Positions 7,224 through 15,543 of a stretch of DNA of 64,000 nucleotides are shown here, in pieces. Source of the stretch: Aliirhizobium wenxiniae (lineage in GTDB: Bacteria > Pseudomonadota > Alphaproteobacteria > Rhizobiales > Rhizobiaceae); the NCBI RefSeq assembly GCF_019511445.1, contig NZ_JAEUAN010000027.1:26998-90997 (forward strand), given 5' to 3'. The translations under genes were made by a program, and so were the position numbers. How positions within the stretch are numbered: position 1 is the first letter of the stretch; the number at the start of each line of letters is the position of its first letter. A model generated the notes under the pieces. It was not told the DNA's origin. It did no database searches and saw nothing but the letters and a program-made list of their open reading frames with translations.

Positions 7224-9389
7224 TCAGAACCGGTAACGAACCGATCCCATGACGGTGCGGCCTTCTTCGACATAGCACCATGAACCAGCGCATGTCGTTT
7301 CGCGATTGTCGAAGACATTGTTGACGCTGACCTTGGCCGAAAGACCCTTCAGGTCGGGATTGGCTGCGCCGAAATCGTATCCGAGCGAGGCATCGACCAG
7401 AACGCGAGATGCGTTCTTGCCCGTGTCGTTCCCGTCGGTCTTCCAGGTCTTGGCGTAATATCTGGCGCCGGCACCGAGGCTCAGGCCTTCCAGCGGACCG
7501 GAGGGCATTTCGTAGTTTGCCCAGAGGGTGAACTGGTTTGCCGGAATGCCGGATGGAGCCTTGCCGGGGTTGTCGCCCGCAAGAATTTCCAGGTCGAGAT
7601 AGGTGTAGGATGCAAGAAGATCGAGACCGTCGAACAGGCTCGTCTTGGCTTCGATTTCAAAGCCGCGCGAACGAACCTTTCCTCGGGAAACCTGGAAACC
7701 GATATTGTCGGGATCGGAAGCCAGCGTGTTGCTCTGTTCGATGTTGAAGATCGCGGCATTGATAGCGAGGTTTAGGTCCGTCGGGCGATATTTCACGCCG
7801 ACTTCGAACTGTTCGCCTTCTGACGGAGCGAAATATGCACCGGAGACGCTGGTGCCGGAATTGGGTGCGAAAGACGTCGAATAGCTGACATAGGGCGAAA
7901 GGCCGTTGTCGAAGAGATAGGCCAGACCGATACGCTTGGAGAAATGCGTGACCTGCTCGGCCTGATTGCTATCCAGCCAATCATAACGTCCGCCAAGCGT
8001 CAGGACAAAATTGTTGAACTCGATCTGATCCTGCAGGTAGATCCCGTATTGGTTCTGCCGGGTGATCGATGCCGGTCCCATATCCGCACTTGTCGGGCCG
8101 GAGATCGGCTGCGCACCGTAATTCCAGTCGTCATAGTCGAAAGCTGGCGCTGCGATGCTGCCGTAGGCGTAGCTGCTTTCGATATAGCTGTAATCCATGC
8201 CGGCAAGTACGGTATGCTGCAGGGCACCGGTTGCGACATTCCACTCAAGCTGATTGTCGATGGCGAATGTGGTGGCGGAATCCTGGATGCGATCCGCGGT
8301 CCGGCTTCCGTCCGGCAGAAGAATGCCGTCAGCATCGGTTTTGAAGCTGACATATTTCATGTCCACATCGACTTCCTGATAACGCAGGTTCTGGCGGAAC
8401 TCGAGATTATCTGAAAAACGGTGCTGGAATTCGTAGCCGATCCGCTTCTGATGCTGATCGAGGTCGGCCCAGGCTGGATCGCCGGATTCAAGGTCGGTTT
8501 TGGCGCCGTTCTGGCTGACATAACCGGCTGCGCCGCCGCTGGTGATATCGGAATACTCTCCCAGAATGGTCAGCTGTGTATCGCGGTCATCCGAGCGGAA
8601 GGTCAGTGCCGGGGCGATATAGATGCGGTCGTTCTTGGCGGCGATGAACTGTGTGTCTGCGCCACGGGCCAGGCCGGTGATCCGGTAGAGGACATTTTCA
8701 TTGTCGCCGACGGGACCGGAAGAATCGAAGGTGACCTGGCGGCGATCGAAATTACCGACCTGAGCCTCGACCTCGTTGAACGACTCATCTGTCGGGCGTT
8801 TGGAGATGACGTTGATGAGACCGCCCGGAGAACCGCCACCATAAAGAACCGAACTCGGCCCTTTCAGGATGCTGACCGCCTCAAAGCCGTAGGGCTCCTT
8901 GCGGGCGACTGAGAAATTGCCGCCGATGTCACGCAGGCCGTCACGGTAATAACCGTTGCTGGTGACGTTGAAGCCGCGAATGAAGACTGTGTCGAAGCGC
9001 GGGTCGAAGCCGTAAACGCCAGTGCGCACACCCGAACTGTAATTGGCTGCCTGAACCAGGCTCTGGACGTTACGGTCTTCCAGCTCCTTACGGGAGATGA
9101 TCGAAACCGACTGGGGAACCTTGGAAAGATCGGTATCGGTCTTCGTGCCGAGAGTTGCCGAGGTGCCGACATAACGATCCGCCTTGGCCGCGCTGGTCGA
9201 GCTGCTGCCCGGTGTCGTATTTCCGCTGCTCAAGATGATGGGAGCAAGTGTCGTCGACGGGGCTGAACCCGCTGCATCCTGGCTCATTGCGAAGGTCGGG
9301 GCCAGGGTGAAAAGCGCTGTACACCCGAGAAGAGTTGCGTTTCTGAAGTGCGGCGCTGACTGCCTCGAATTATTGCGCTTCCGTTTCAT
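7224..9389 (-). CDS. TonB-dependent siderophore receptor (FhuA/FoxA-like)
   Basis: This is an outer-membrane receptor of about 721 residues that binds a ferric siderophore and imports it using TonB energy. The start MKRKRNNSRQ at 9389 is favoured by a GGAAG site 9 bases upstream; the open frame runs 86 codons further but looks non-coding. A signal peptide ends near PTFAMSQ. The plug domain follows (VPQSVSIISRKELEDRNV, VFIRGFNV, ILKGPSSVLYGGGSPGGLIN). The beta barrel ends in GSVRYRF with the terminal Phe needed for assembly. A late cysteine pair (CAGSWC) is typical of the hydroxamate FhuA/FoxA branch, which is an inference only. Confidence 0.92.
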   Translation of the reverse strand: MKRKRNNSRQSAPHFRNATLLGCTALFTLAPTFAMSQDAAGSAPSTTLAPIILSSGNTTPGSSSTSAAKADRYVGTSATLGTKTDTDLSKVPQSVSIISRKELEDRNVQSLVQAANYSSGVRTGVYGFDPRFDTVFIRGFNVTSNGYYRDGLRDIGGNFSVARKEPYGFEAVSILKGPSSVLYGGGSPGGLINVISKRPTDESFNEVEAQVGNFDRRQVTFDSSGPVGDNENVLYRITGLARGADTQFIAAKNDRIYIAPALTFRSDDRDTQLTILGEYSDITSGGAAGYVSQNGAKTDLESGDPAWADLDQHQKRIGYEFQHRFSDNLEFRQNLRYQEVDVDMKYVSFKTDADGILLPDGSRTADRIQDSATTFAIDNQLEWNVATGALQHTVLAGMDYSYIESSYAYGSIAAPAFDYDDWNYGAQPISGPTSADMGPASITRQNQYGIYLQDQIEFNNFVLTLGGRYDWLDSNQAEQVTHFSKRIGLAYLFDNGLSPYVSYSTSFAPNSGTSVSGAYFAPSEGEQFEVGVKYRPTDLNLAINAAIFNIEQSNTLASDPDNIGFQVSRGKVRSRGFEIEAKTSLFDGLDLLASYTYLDLEILAGDNPGKAPSGIPANQFTLWANYEMPSGPLEGLSLGAGARYYAKTWKTDGNDTGKNASRVLVDASLGYDFGAANPDLKGLSAKVSVNNVFDNRETTCAGSWCYVEEGRTVMGSVRYRF

Positions 9390-9737
9390 GTCCATCATCA
9401 TCTTCCAACATTGATCTGACGGTTGTGGATCTTTGAAAAATGATCGCCGCAACCGATGTCTTCCGGGGACGGCGGCCTGAACATGATCAAGACAGGCCGC
9501 GAGATCGCGTTCCCCAGCCCGTTCGAAGCGAAGTTTGGATCGTCCCGGAGTCGCCATAACTTGAGGATGGATATCCAGTATTGTAACTTTTCCGATTTTT
9601 GTAAGAAACGACGGCGTATGGGCATGGGGCTCTGCCGACGCTGCCATTTTGCGTCCTGCGCGGGTGTTGTTTCAGTCGATATCCTTGAACCAAGCAAGCC
9701 ACGGAACGGACCTAAAAGAAATCGGTCTACTACGCCT

Positions 9738-9756
9738 TTCGCATATCATTTGCGAA
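9738..9756. promoter_or_regulatory. Inverted repeat, candidate operator
   Basis: TTCGCA and TGCGAA are separated by 7 bases. The repeat lies 150 bases before the ABC operon start. Confidence 0.4.
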
Positions 9757-9822
9757 TGAAACTAGGTGCGATCCTGATTAATGTAGATTGAGCATTGTCA
9801 TAACAGGTTGGCATTTTCTAAA

Positions 9823-9836
9823 TGCACATATGTGCA
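9823..9836. promoter_or_regulatory. Perfect 14-bp palindrome, candidate operator
   Basis: TGCACATATGTGCA is perfectly self-complementary and lies 70 bases upstream of the first ABC gene. It is a candidate binding site for the LacI regulator encoded at the end of the operon or for another dimeric regulator. A second palindrome, GTGAC-T-GTCAC, follows at 9847-9857. Confidence 0.45.
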
Positions 9837-9906
9837 AGACTGTCATGTGACTGTCACTCTGCCTGACTATGTTCCGCCGCGCTGGACGAGAAAGGGCGGC
9901 GATAGG

Positions 9907-11736
9907 ATGGCAATTGGGAAACAAGTGGCAGGGCTTGGTGTCGGCACGCGGATGGATGTGCTTCGGCATCATTTGGCAGTGGCGCAGCGTGAGCCGGTTA
10001 TTGCCATTGGCGTTATTCTGGCCGTCATTTTCTCGCTGCTCATTCTTGCGCCCGTCATTTCTATCCTCGTCAATGCCGCGATCGTACAGATTGGCGATGC
10101 GGCCCGTACGAGAGCGCCAGAGGGCGCTTTCACGCTCTATTATCTGACGCGTGCCTTCGCCTCGCGCATGTCGAGCATTCTTCTCTGGCAGCCGCTCTTG
10201 AATACGGCGTCGATCGCAATCGGCGCAATTGGGATCTCCATGACGGTTGGCGGCATCCTCGCCTGGCTCGTCAACCGTACGGATCTCGCCGGCCGCCGCT
10301 GGCTGGCAACGGGGCTGATCATCCCCTTCATGCTGCCGACATGGACGCTGGCGCTGGCCTGGACGACGATCTTCAAAAACCGCACGGTCGGCGGCCAGCC
10401 AGGCTGGCTGGAGACGCTCGGTTTCGCGACGCCCGACTGGCTGGCCTATGGCCGCTTTCCGATCATCATCATCCTGTCGCTGCACTATGCGCCATTCGTC
10501 ATCCTCATTCTGGGGGCAGCGCTGCAGAGGCTCGACGCGCAGCTGGAGGATTCTGCCCGCATTCTCGGGGCAAGCCGCCGCCGCGTCGCCTTCCAGATCG
10601 TGTTACCGTTGATGCGGCCGGCGCTTCTGTCCTGCGGCCTGCTGATCCTGGCCGATTGCATCGGCGAATTCGCCGTTCCCTACGTGCTCGGCCTGCCGGT
10701 CCAGTTCGACACGCTGTCGACCTCGCTCTATCGGGCGATCTCCACCCGCCAGAGCGGAATGGCGGCCGTCATGGCGGCGGTAATCATGGTGATCGGCGTC
10801 ATTACGCTTTACATCGACACCCGCATGATGCGCGAGGCGCGTCGCTTCGCCATCGTCGGCGGCAAGGGCGCCATGGATCGCCGCCGCCCGCTCGGGCGTT
10901 GGCAAATTCCGGCAGCCGGTTTTGCGCTCGCCTTCTTCACGCTTGGCGTCGTCATTCCGCTTCTGACCCTGTTTCTCTCGACGATCATGCGCGTGCCGGG
11001 CCGTTTCTCGCTGGAAAACTTCACCTTCGACTTCTGGATCGGCACCAATCTCGATACGGTCGCGCTGAGAAGTGGCATCCTGCTGACCCCGGAATTCTGG
11101 AGCGCCGGCCTCAATACGGTGGTCATCATCGGCGCTGCCTCGCTTGCCTCGGGAATTATGGGCCTGCTCGTCGGTTATGTGGTGATCCGCACTCCGTTTG
11201 CGGCGCTCGGTGCCTTCCTGCGCCAGATCACCTTCATGCCGTATCTCGTTCCGGGCATCGCCTTTGCGGCTGCGATCCTCACGCTTTTCGCCGTGCCGCG
11301 CGGCCCCATTCCCGCCCTTTACGGCACGTCGATCATCCTCATCCTGGCGCTGATTGCCGACCAGATGCCATTCGCCTCCCGATCCGGCATTGCCGCCATG
11401 GCGCAGCTCGGCAAGGAGCCGGAAGAAGCCGCACGGATCGCCGGTGCCGGCTGGTTACGACGGATGACGAGCATCGTCATGCCGATCCAGAAACGAGCCC
11501 TGGCAAGCGCGATCCTGCTGCCGTTCATCTCGGGCATCAAGGGTGTCAGCCTGTTCATCATCCTCGCGGTCCCCGCCACGGATGTGCTGACCACCTATTC
11601 GCTGCGCCTCGTCGATTACAACTACACCCAGGCAGCTAATGCCGTCGTGCTGATGATCGCGCTTTTGGCGCTCTTCGGCACAATCCTCATCAACCGCCTG
11701 ACCGGCAATGGCATTGCCAAGGGACTGGAGAGCTGA
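9907..11736 (+). CDS. ABC transporter permease, fused ferric/sugar-phosphate type (AfuB-like)
   Basis: This inner-membrane permease of about 609 residues has two fused binding-protein-dependent transport domains and around 12 membrane segments, as in FbpB/AfuB proteins where one chain forms the whole channel. The start MAIGKQVAGLG is chosen over an upstream ATG because the preceding 33 residues are poorly conserved in character; the ribosome site is weak. EAA-type loops are seen in both halves (EDSARILGASRRRVAFQIVL and EEAARIAGAGWLRRMTSIV). It is the first gene of a six-gene plus-strand operon. Its stop is 1 base before the ATPase start. Confidence 0.92.
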   Translation: MAIGKQVAGLGVGTRMDVLRHHLAVAQREPVIAIGVILAVIFSLLILAPVISILVNAAIVQIGDAARTRAPEGAFTLYYLTRAFASRMSSILLWQPLLNTASIAIGAIGISMTVGGILAWLVNRTDLAGRRWLATGLIIPFMLPTWTLALAWTTIFKNRTVGGQPGWLETLGFATPDWLAYGRFPIIIILSLHYAPFVILILGAALQRLDAQLEDSARILGASRRRVAFQIVLPLMRPALLSCGLLILADCIGEFAVPYVLGLPVQFDTLSTSLYRAISTRQSGMAAVMAAVIMVIGVITLYIDTRMMREARRFAIVGGKGAMDRRRPLGRWQIPAAGFALAFFTLGVVIPLLTLFLSTIMRVPGRFSLENFTFDFWIGTNLDTVALRSGILLTPEFWSAGLNTVVIIGAASLASGIMGLLVGYVVIRTPFAALGAFLRQITFMPYLVPGIAFAAAILTLFAVPRGPIPALYGTSIILILALIADQMPFASRSGIAAMAQLGKEPEEAARIAGAGWLRRMTSIVMPIQKRALASAILLPFISGIKGVSLFIILAVPATDVLTTYSLRLVDYNYTQAANAVVLMIALLALFGTILINRLTGNGIAKGLES

Positions 11737-11737
11737 C

Positions 11738-12877
11738 ATGCCCGATATCAACCTTACCCATGTAAGCAAGAATTATGCGGGCAGCGATCACCCGGCCGTC
11801 GATGACCTGAACCTTACAATCGCCGATGGCGAGTTCATGTGCCTGCTCGGTCCGTCCGGCTGCGGCAAGACGACGACGCTTCGAATGATTGCCGGGCTGG
11901 AGCATCTGAGCGGCGGCGAAATCTCGATCGGCGAGCGGGTGGTCGACAGCATTCCGGCCGGCGCATTCGTGCCACCGGAGCAGCGCCGGCTCGGCCTCGT
12001 CTTTCAATCCTATGCCCTGTGGCCGCACATGACGGTGGAGCGCAACATCGATTTCGGCCTGCGTCTGCGGAAGCTGCCGGAGGCGGAACGCCGCGCCAAG
12101 GTGGCGGATGTGATGGAGAAGCTGCGGATCCGCGATTATGCCAAGCGTTATCCGTCGCAGCTTTCCGGTGGCCAGCAGCAGCGCGTGGCGCTTGCCCGCA
12201 TGCTGGCGGTCAATCCGGATATCCTTCTGCTCGACGAACCGCTCTCCAATCTCGATGCCGCCCTGCGGCTGGAGATGCGCGCCGAACTGCGCCGCCTGCA
12301 TGAGGAATTCCGCACCACGATCGTTTTCGTCACTCATGACCAATGGGAGGCGATGACGCTTGCAACCACGATTGCGGTCATGAATGGCGGGAGACTGCAA
12401 CAGGTGGGCGCGCCGGATGATATCTATTCGCGGCCGGTCAACCGTTTCGTCGCTGAATTCATCGGCAATCCGCCGATCAACATGATCGCGCTCGATGCGG
12501 CACAGCCTGCGGGCCTTGCCACACGGCTGTCCGGTACGCTCTCACTCACCGGCGCGGCGTCGCTCGGCATCCGGCCTGAAGAAATCACGCTTTCCCCGGT
12601 GGATAATGCGGTGCCGCTCGGCGCGCTGCGGCTGGAAAGCATCATGCCGACCGGCGGCAGCTGGATACTCGAACTGTCGCTGGGCGGCGAGCGCTTGTTC
12701 CACGCCACCCATATCCGGCCTTCGGCAAAACCCAGCCAGATGGTCGACTGTTTCGCGTGGGCTGAAGGCTTGCATCTTTTCGACGCGCGGGGACAGCGCA
12801 TCGAGACAAACGAAATCCGCGTGCGACACGCGGCGCAGCCGGTCGGCCTCGGCCGTCCGGCACCCGTACCTGCATAA
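11738..12877 (+). CDS. ABC transporter ATP-binding protein (AfuC-like)
   Basis: This is a 379-residue ATPase that powers the permease. Walker A is GPSGCGKTT (about residues 38-46), the signature LSGGQQQR is at 142-148, Walker B is DILLLDEP at 161-168, and the His switch is in FVTHDQWEA. The last about 120 residues are a TOBE-type regulatory domain. The start MPDINLTHVS lies one base after the permease stop; an in-frame ATG at 11708 inside the permease is rejected. The family is usually labelled iron(III) or spermidine/putrescine type. The phosphatase neighbours argue for a phosphorylated substrate. Confidence 0.94.
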   Translation: MPDINLTHVSKNYAGSDHPAVDDLNLTIADGEFMCLLGPSGCGKTTTLRMIAGLEHLSGGEISIGERVVDSIPAGAFVPPEQRRLGLVFQSYALWPHMTVERNIDFGLRLRKLPEAERRAKVADVMEKLRIRDYAKRYPSQLSGGQQQRVALARMLAVNPDILLLDEPLSNLDAALRLEMRAELRRLHEEFRTTIVFVTHDQWEAMTLATTIAVMNGGRLQQVGAPDDIYSRPVNRFVAEFIGNPPINMIALDAAQPAGLATRLSGTLSLTGAASLGIRPEEITLSPVDNAVPLGALRLESIMPTGGSWILELSLGGERLFHATHIRPSAKPSQMVDCFAWAEGLHLFDARGQRIETNEIRVRHAAQPVGLGRPAPVPA

Positions 12878-12918
12878 GCTCCCAAAACCTCTTTGCTAAA
12901 TCACTCAAAGGAATATCG

Positions 12919-14037
12919 ATGAGACTTTCCCACACTCTGATTTCTTCGCTGATGCTTTCCGCAGCCGTTTCGCTCAGTGCCGCAACCGCCAGCGCCGAGG
13001 AAGCCTTCAATCTCGACGCACTGATCGAGGCCGCCAAAAAGGAAGCGCCGATCACCGTCTACAACTCCAGCGGCAAGATCGTCGCCCAGGCGAAGTCGTT
13101 TACTGAAAAGTATGGTATACAGGCGACCGGCATCAAGGCCAACGCACCGACGACCCTGGAGATCGTCATTCGTGAAGCGCAGGCCAACAACATCAAGGCC
13201 GACGCCATGATCCTGCTCGATGCCCCGGCCGGCATTTCGCAGTTGATCGAGACCGGTTACGTCGAAAGCTGGCTGCCTGCCGATCTCGCCAAGGATATTC
13301 CGGAAATCTTCCAGAACCCGCTCGTCGTCTATCAGGAGCCGAATGTCTGGAGCTACAACACCGCCCTCAACGAGAGCTGCCCGATCACCAACATCTGGCA
13401 GCTGACGGAGCCGCAGTGGAAAGGCAAGGTGGCGATGCAGGATCCGCTCGGCAAACCTTCCTACACCGACTGGTTCAACCAGCTGGAAGCCCATGCCGAC
13501 AAGAAGATCGCAGACGCCTATCAGGCGCAGTACGGCAAGCCGCTCGAAACCAGCGAAGACAGCGCTACCGCAGCCTGGGTCAAGGCGTTTGCGGCGAACG
13601 GCCCGCTTCTGACCGACAGCGATGGCGCAGCCGCCGAATCCGTCGGCGCGCCGGACGCCAAGGAGAATTTCGTCGGTCTTCTGTCGACCGCGAAGTTTCG
13701 TGACAACAAGGATGGCATGAAGCTCGGCCTCTGCGCCGGCATCAACCCCTATTCGGGCTGGAGCTACCCTTCGCTCGGTCTGATCGCCAAGGGCACCAAG
13801 AGCCCGAATGCCGCAAAGCTGTTCATCCATTACATGATGACCGAGGAAGGCATGGCAGCCCAAGCTATTGACGGCAAGATGTCGACCAACAAGACCGTCG
13901 GCCTGCCGTCGGAAGAGCCGTCGGGCGTCGGCAAAATCGTCGAGCAGATCCAGTCTTACGACGCCTCGACCGGCAAGCAGGACTGGGAAGCCCGCCAGGA
14001 CTGGCAGGATTTCTGGGCCTTGAACTACAAGAAGTAA
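12919..14037 (+). CDS. Periplasmic substrate-binding protein (AfuA-like)
   Basis: This 372-residue extracellular solute-binding protein (family 1, ferric/AfuA type) captures the substrate for the transporter. A signal peptide (MRLSHTLISSLMLSAAVSLS, cleaved after ATASA) is followed by the mature start EEAFNLDALIEAAKKEAPITVYNSSG. A good AAGGA ribosome site precedes the start. It lacks the adjacent Tyr-Tyr pair that ferric-binding proteins use to hold iron; the corresponding region reads INPYSGWSYPSLG. That absence, and the downstream phosphatases, point towards a sugar-phosphate or other organophosphate ligand, an inference from AfuA biology. Confidence 0.9.
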   Translation: MRLSHTLISSLMLSAAVSLSAATASAEEAFNLDALIEAAKKEAPITVYNSSGKIVAQAKSFTEKYGIQATGIKANAPTTLEIVIREAQANNIKADAMILLDAPAGISQLIETGYVESWLPADLAKDIPEIFQNPLVVYQEPNVWSYNTALNESCPITNIWQLTEPQWKGKVAMQDPLGKPSYTDWFNQLEAHADKKIADAYQAQYGKPLETSEDSATAAWVKAFAANGPLLTDSDGAAAESVGAPDAKENFVGLLSTAKFRDNKDGMKLGLCAGINPYSGWSYPSLGLIAKGTKSPNAAKLFIHYMMTEEGMAAQAIDGKMSTNKTVGLPSEEPSGVGKIVEQIQSYDASTGKQDWEARQDWQDFWALNYKK

Positions 14038-14064
14038 ACGCCGCATATTTCTAATCGAGTCAGG

Positions 14065-14091
14065 ACGGGGTTCAACACAGTGAAGCCCCGT
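14065..14091 (+). promoter_or_regulatory. Intercistronic hairpin after the binding-protein gene
   Basis: An ACGGGG-TTCA / TGAA-G-CCCCGT hairpin with one bulged base sits between the binding-protein gene and the phosphatase gene, without a T run. Such hairpins often protect the 3' end of binding-protein mRNA and lower expression downstream. Confidence 0.5.
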
Positions 14092-14110
14092 GCATTTACC
14101 GAAAGACACC

Positions 14111-14932
14111 ATGCTGACTGTCGAAGAACTGAACCAACGTGAAATTCTGCTGCGCGCGGTAGCGGCATCCGCCGGTGCGCTTGCACTTGAAGCCTTCCGC
14201 GCCCGCAAGCCCGGCGACTTTACCCTCAAGGGCCATCAGGATTTCCTGACCGAAGCGGATGGTGCCGTGGAAAGTCATGTTCGCAGCGAGATCGCCGCCA
14301 TGTTTCCGCAGGACGGAATTCTGGGAGAGGAGGCCGGCGGCAAGCCAGCGGAACGCCTGTGGGTGATCGACCCGATCGACGGTACGGCCAATTTCGCCCG
14401 GGGCATCCCGCATTTCTGCATCTCCATCGCCTTCTGGGAAAAAGGTGAGACGCTGCTTGGCGCGATCTTCAATCCGGCCTCCGGCGAGTTCTATTTCGCC
14501 CGCAAAGGGCAGGGGGCAACAAAGAATGGCGAAGCCATCGCCGTTGCATCCACCGGCGCCATCGCCACCGCATCGGTCGAGATCGGCTGGTCGCCACGCG
14601 TCGAGGCATCGGAGTATCTTGGCGCTCAGCAGCGCGTGCTAGACCGCGGCGCCAACATCCGTCGCGGCGCTTCCGGCGCACTCGCCATCGCCTGGGTTGC
14701 GGAAGGTCGCACCGATGGCTATGCCGAATGCTACATGAACGCCTGGGATTGCCTTGCAGGTCTCCTGATGGTTCGCGAGGCTGGCGGTATTACCGGAGCT
14801 TATCCGGAAAGCGAGAACGAGTTGCTGACGGGCGGCGAGATCTTTGCGGCAGCTCCCGGTATCGCTGCCGAATTTTCTGCCGCGATGAAGATCGCCATTA
14901 TGGCCGCAGACGAAAAGGGAGAGGCCGCATGA
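14111..14932 (+). CDS. Inositol monophosphatase family phosphatase
   Basis: This is a 273-residue magnesium-dependent, lithium-sensitive-type phosphatase. Metal-binding motifs are complete: GEEAGG at about 72-77, WVIDPIDGT at 84-92 and NAWDCLAGLLMVREAGG near the C-terminus. The start MLTVEELNQRE is preceded by GAAAG; an upstream GTG at 14090 lies in a hairpin and is less likely. It is the fourth gene of the ABC operon and its stop overlaps the next start (ATGA). Relatives dephosphorylate inositol, fructose-bisphosphate, histidinol or other sugar phosphates, so the substrate probably matches the imported compound. Confidence 0.92.
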   Translation: MLTVEELNQREILLRAVAASAGALALEAFRARKPGDFTLKGHQDFLTEADGAVESHVRSEIAAMFPQDGILGEEAGGKPAERLWVIDPIDGTANFARGIPHFCISIAFWEKGETLLGAIFNPASGEFYFARKGQGATKNGEAIAVASTGAIATASVEIGWSPRVEASEYLGAQQRVLDRGANIRRGASGALAIAWVAEGRTDGYAECYMNAWDCLAGLLMVREAGGITGAYPESENELLTGGEIFAAAPGIAAEFSAAMKIAIMAADEKGEAA

Positions 14933-15543
14933 CATCCTCTCCTCGCCATGAGCGCCCGCATCTGAGCCTGATCCAGAAGAACCTCCCCGGCCATGATATC
15001 GACCTCTATATCGGCGGCCGCGAGGCGGCCAGCAGTCCCGCACTTCTGGAGCGCCACGGGATCAAGGTCGTCGTTAATTGCGCCGTCAATCTCGACATCA
15101 ATCTTGTCGATTCTGGTAAGGCGGCGGAAGACGAGCAGGTCGTTTCCGGCTCCGGCTTCCTGCGCTATTACAAGCTCGGTCTTGTCGACGATGCAGGAAA
15201 TGCGGATACGATGCTGCTTGCCGGCTACTATCTGTTGCGTGGCGCGCTGGACCAATCTTTTCCGCAGCGGCCATCCTATCCTAACCGGGACAAGGGCAAT
15301 GTGCTCGTGAACTGCCGTGCCGGCCGCAGCCGCTCGGTGGCGATCGTTTCGCTGTTTCTGCATATCGAAATGCCGGACGTCTATCCGACGCTGGCATCTG
15401 CCATCGATCATGTGCGTGAACGGCGCCAACTGCACCCGGACGAGTGGTTCGAGACGCCGAAACCGGCATTGATCCATGCGGTCGAGCGTGCGGCGGAGAT
15501 GATCCGGCTGATCGAGACGGCAAACAGGCGAGCCGTCGCATGA
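14929..15543 (+). CDS. Dual-specificity-type protein phosphatase
   Basis: This 204-residue protein has the cysteine phosphatase fold. The CX5R loop is NCRAGRSRS (Cys129, Arg135), and an Asp (DD at 87-88) can be the general acid. The usual His before the catalytic Cys is Asn, which would change the Cys reactivity. The start overlaps the previous stop by 4 bp (ATGA) and its own stop overlaps the LacI start the same way, so all three are translationally coupled. Some members of this family act on phosphosugars or phosphoinositides and not on proteins. The operon context favours a small-molecule substrate. Confidence 0.85.
   Translation: MTSSPRHERPHLSLIQKNLPGHDIDLYIGGREAASSPALLERHGIKVVVNCAVNLDINLVDSGKAAEDEQVVSGSGFLRYYKLGLVDDAGNADTMLLAGYYLLRGALDQSFPQRPSYPNRDKGNVLVNCRAGRSRSVAIVSLFLHIEMPDVYPTLASAIDHVRERRQLHPDEWFETPKPALIHAVERAAEMIRLIETANRRAVA

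Larger units (their letters stand above)
9390..9906. other. Intergenic region between divergent receptor and ABC operon
   Basis: About 517 bases hold no convincing gene. They should contain the divergent promoters of the receptor and of the sugar-phosphate-type ABC operon. Three inverted repeats stand close together at 9738-9857, on the side of the ABC operon. Confidence 0.6.

Noticed and set aside
9390..9647. N-terminal extension of the FhuA-like receptor
   Set aside because: It would place a signal peptide 86 residues inside the protein, and a good ribosome site exists before 9389.
12901..14229. 442-codon minus-strand frame opposite the AfuA-like gene
   Set aside because: Antisense shadow; the plus-strand gene has a signal peptide, ribosome site and clear family.
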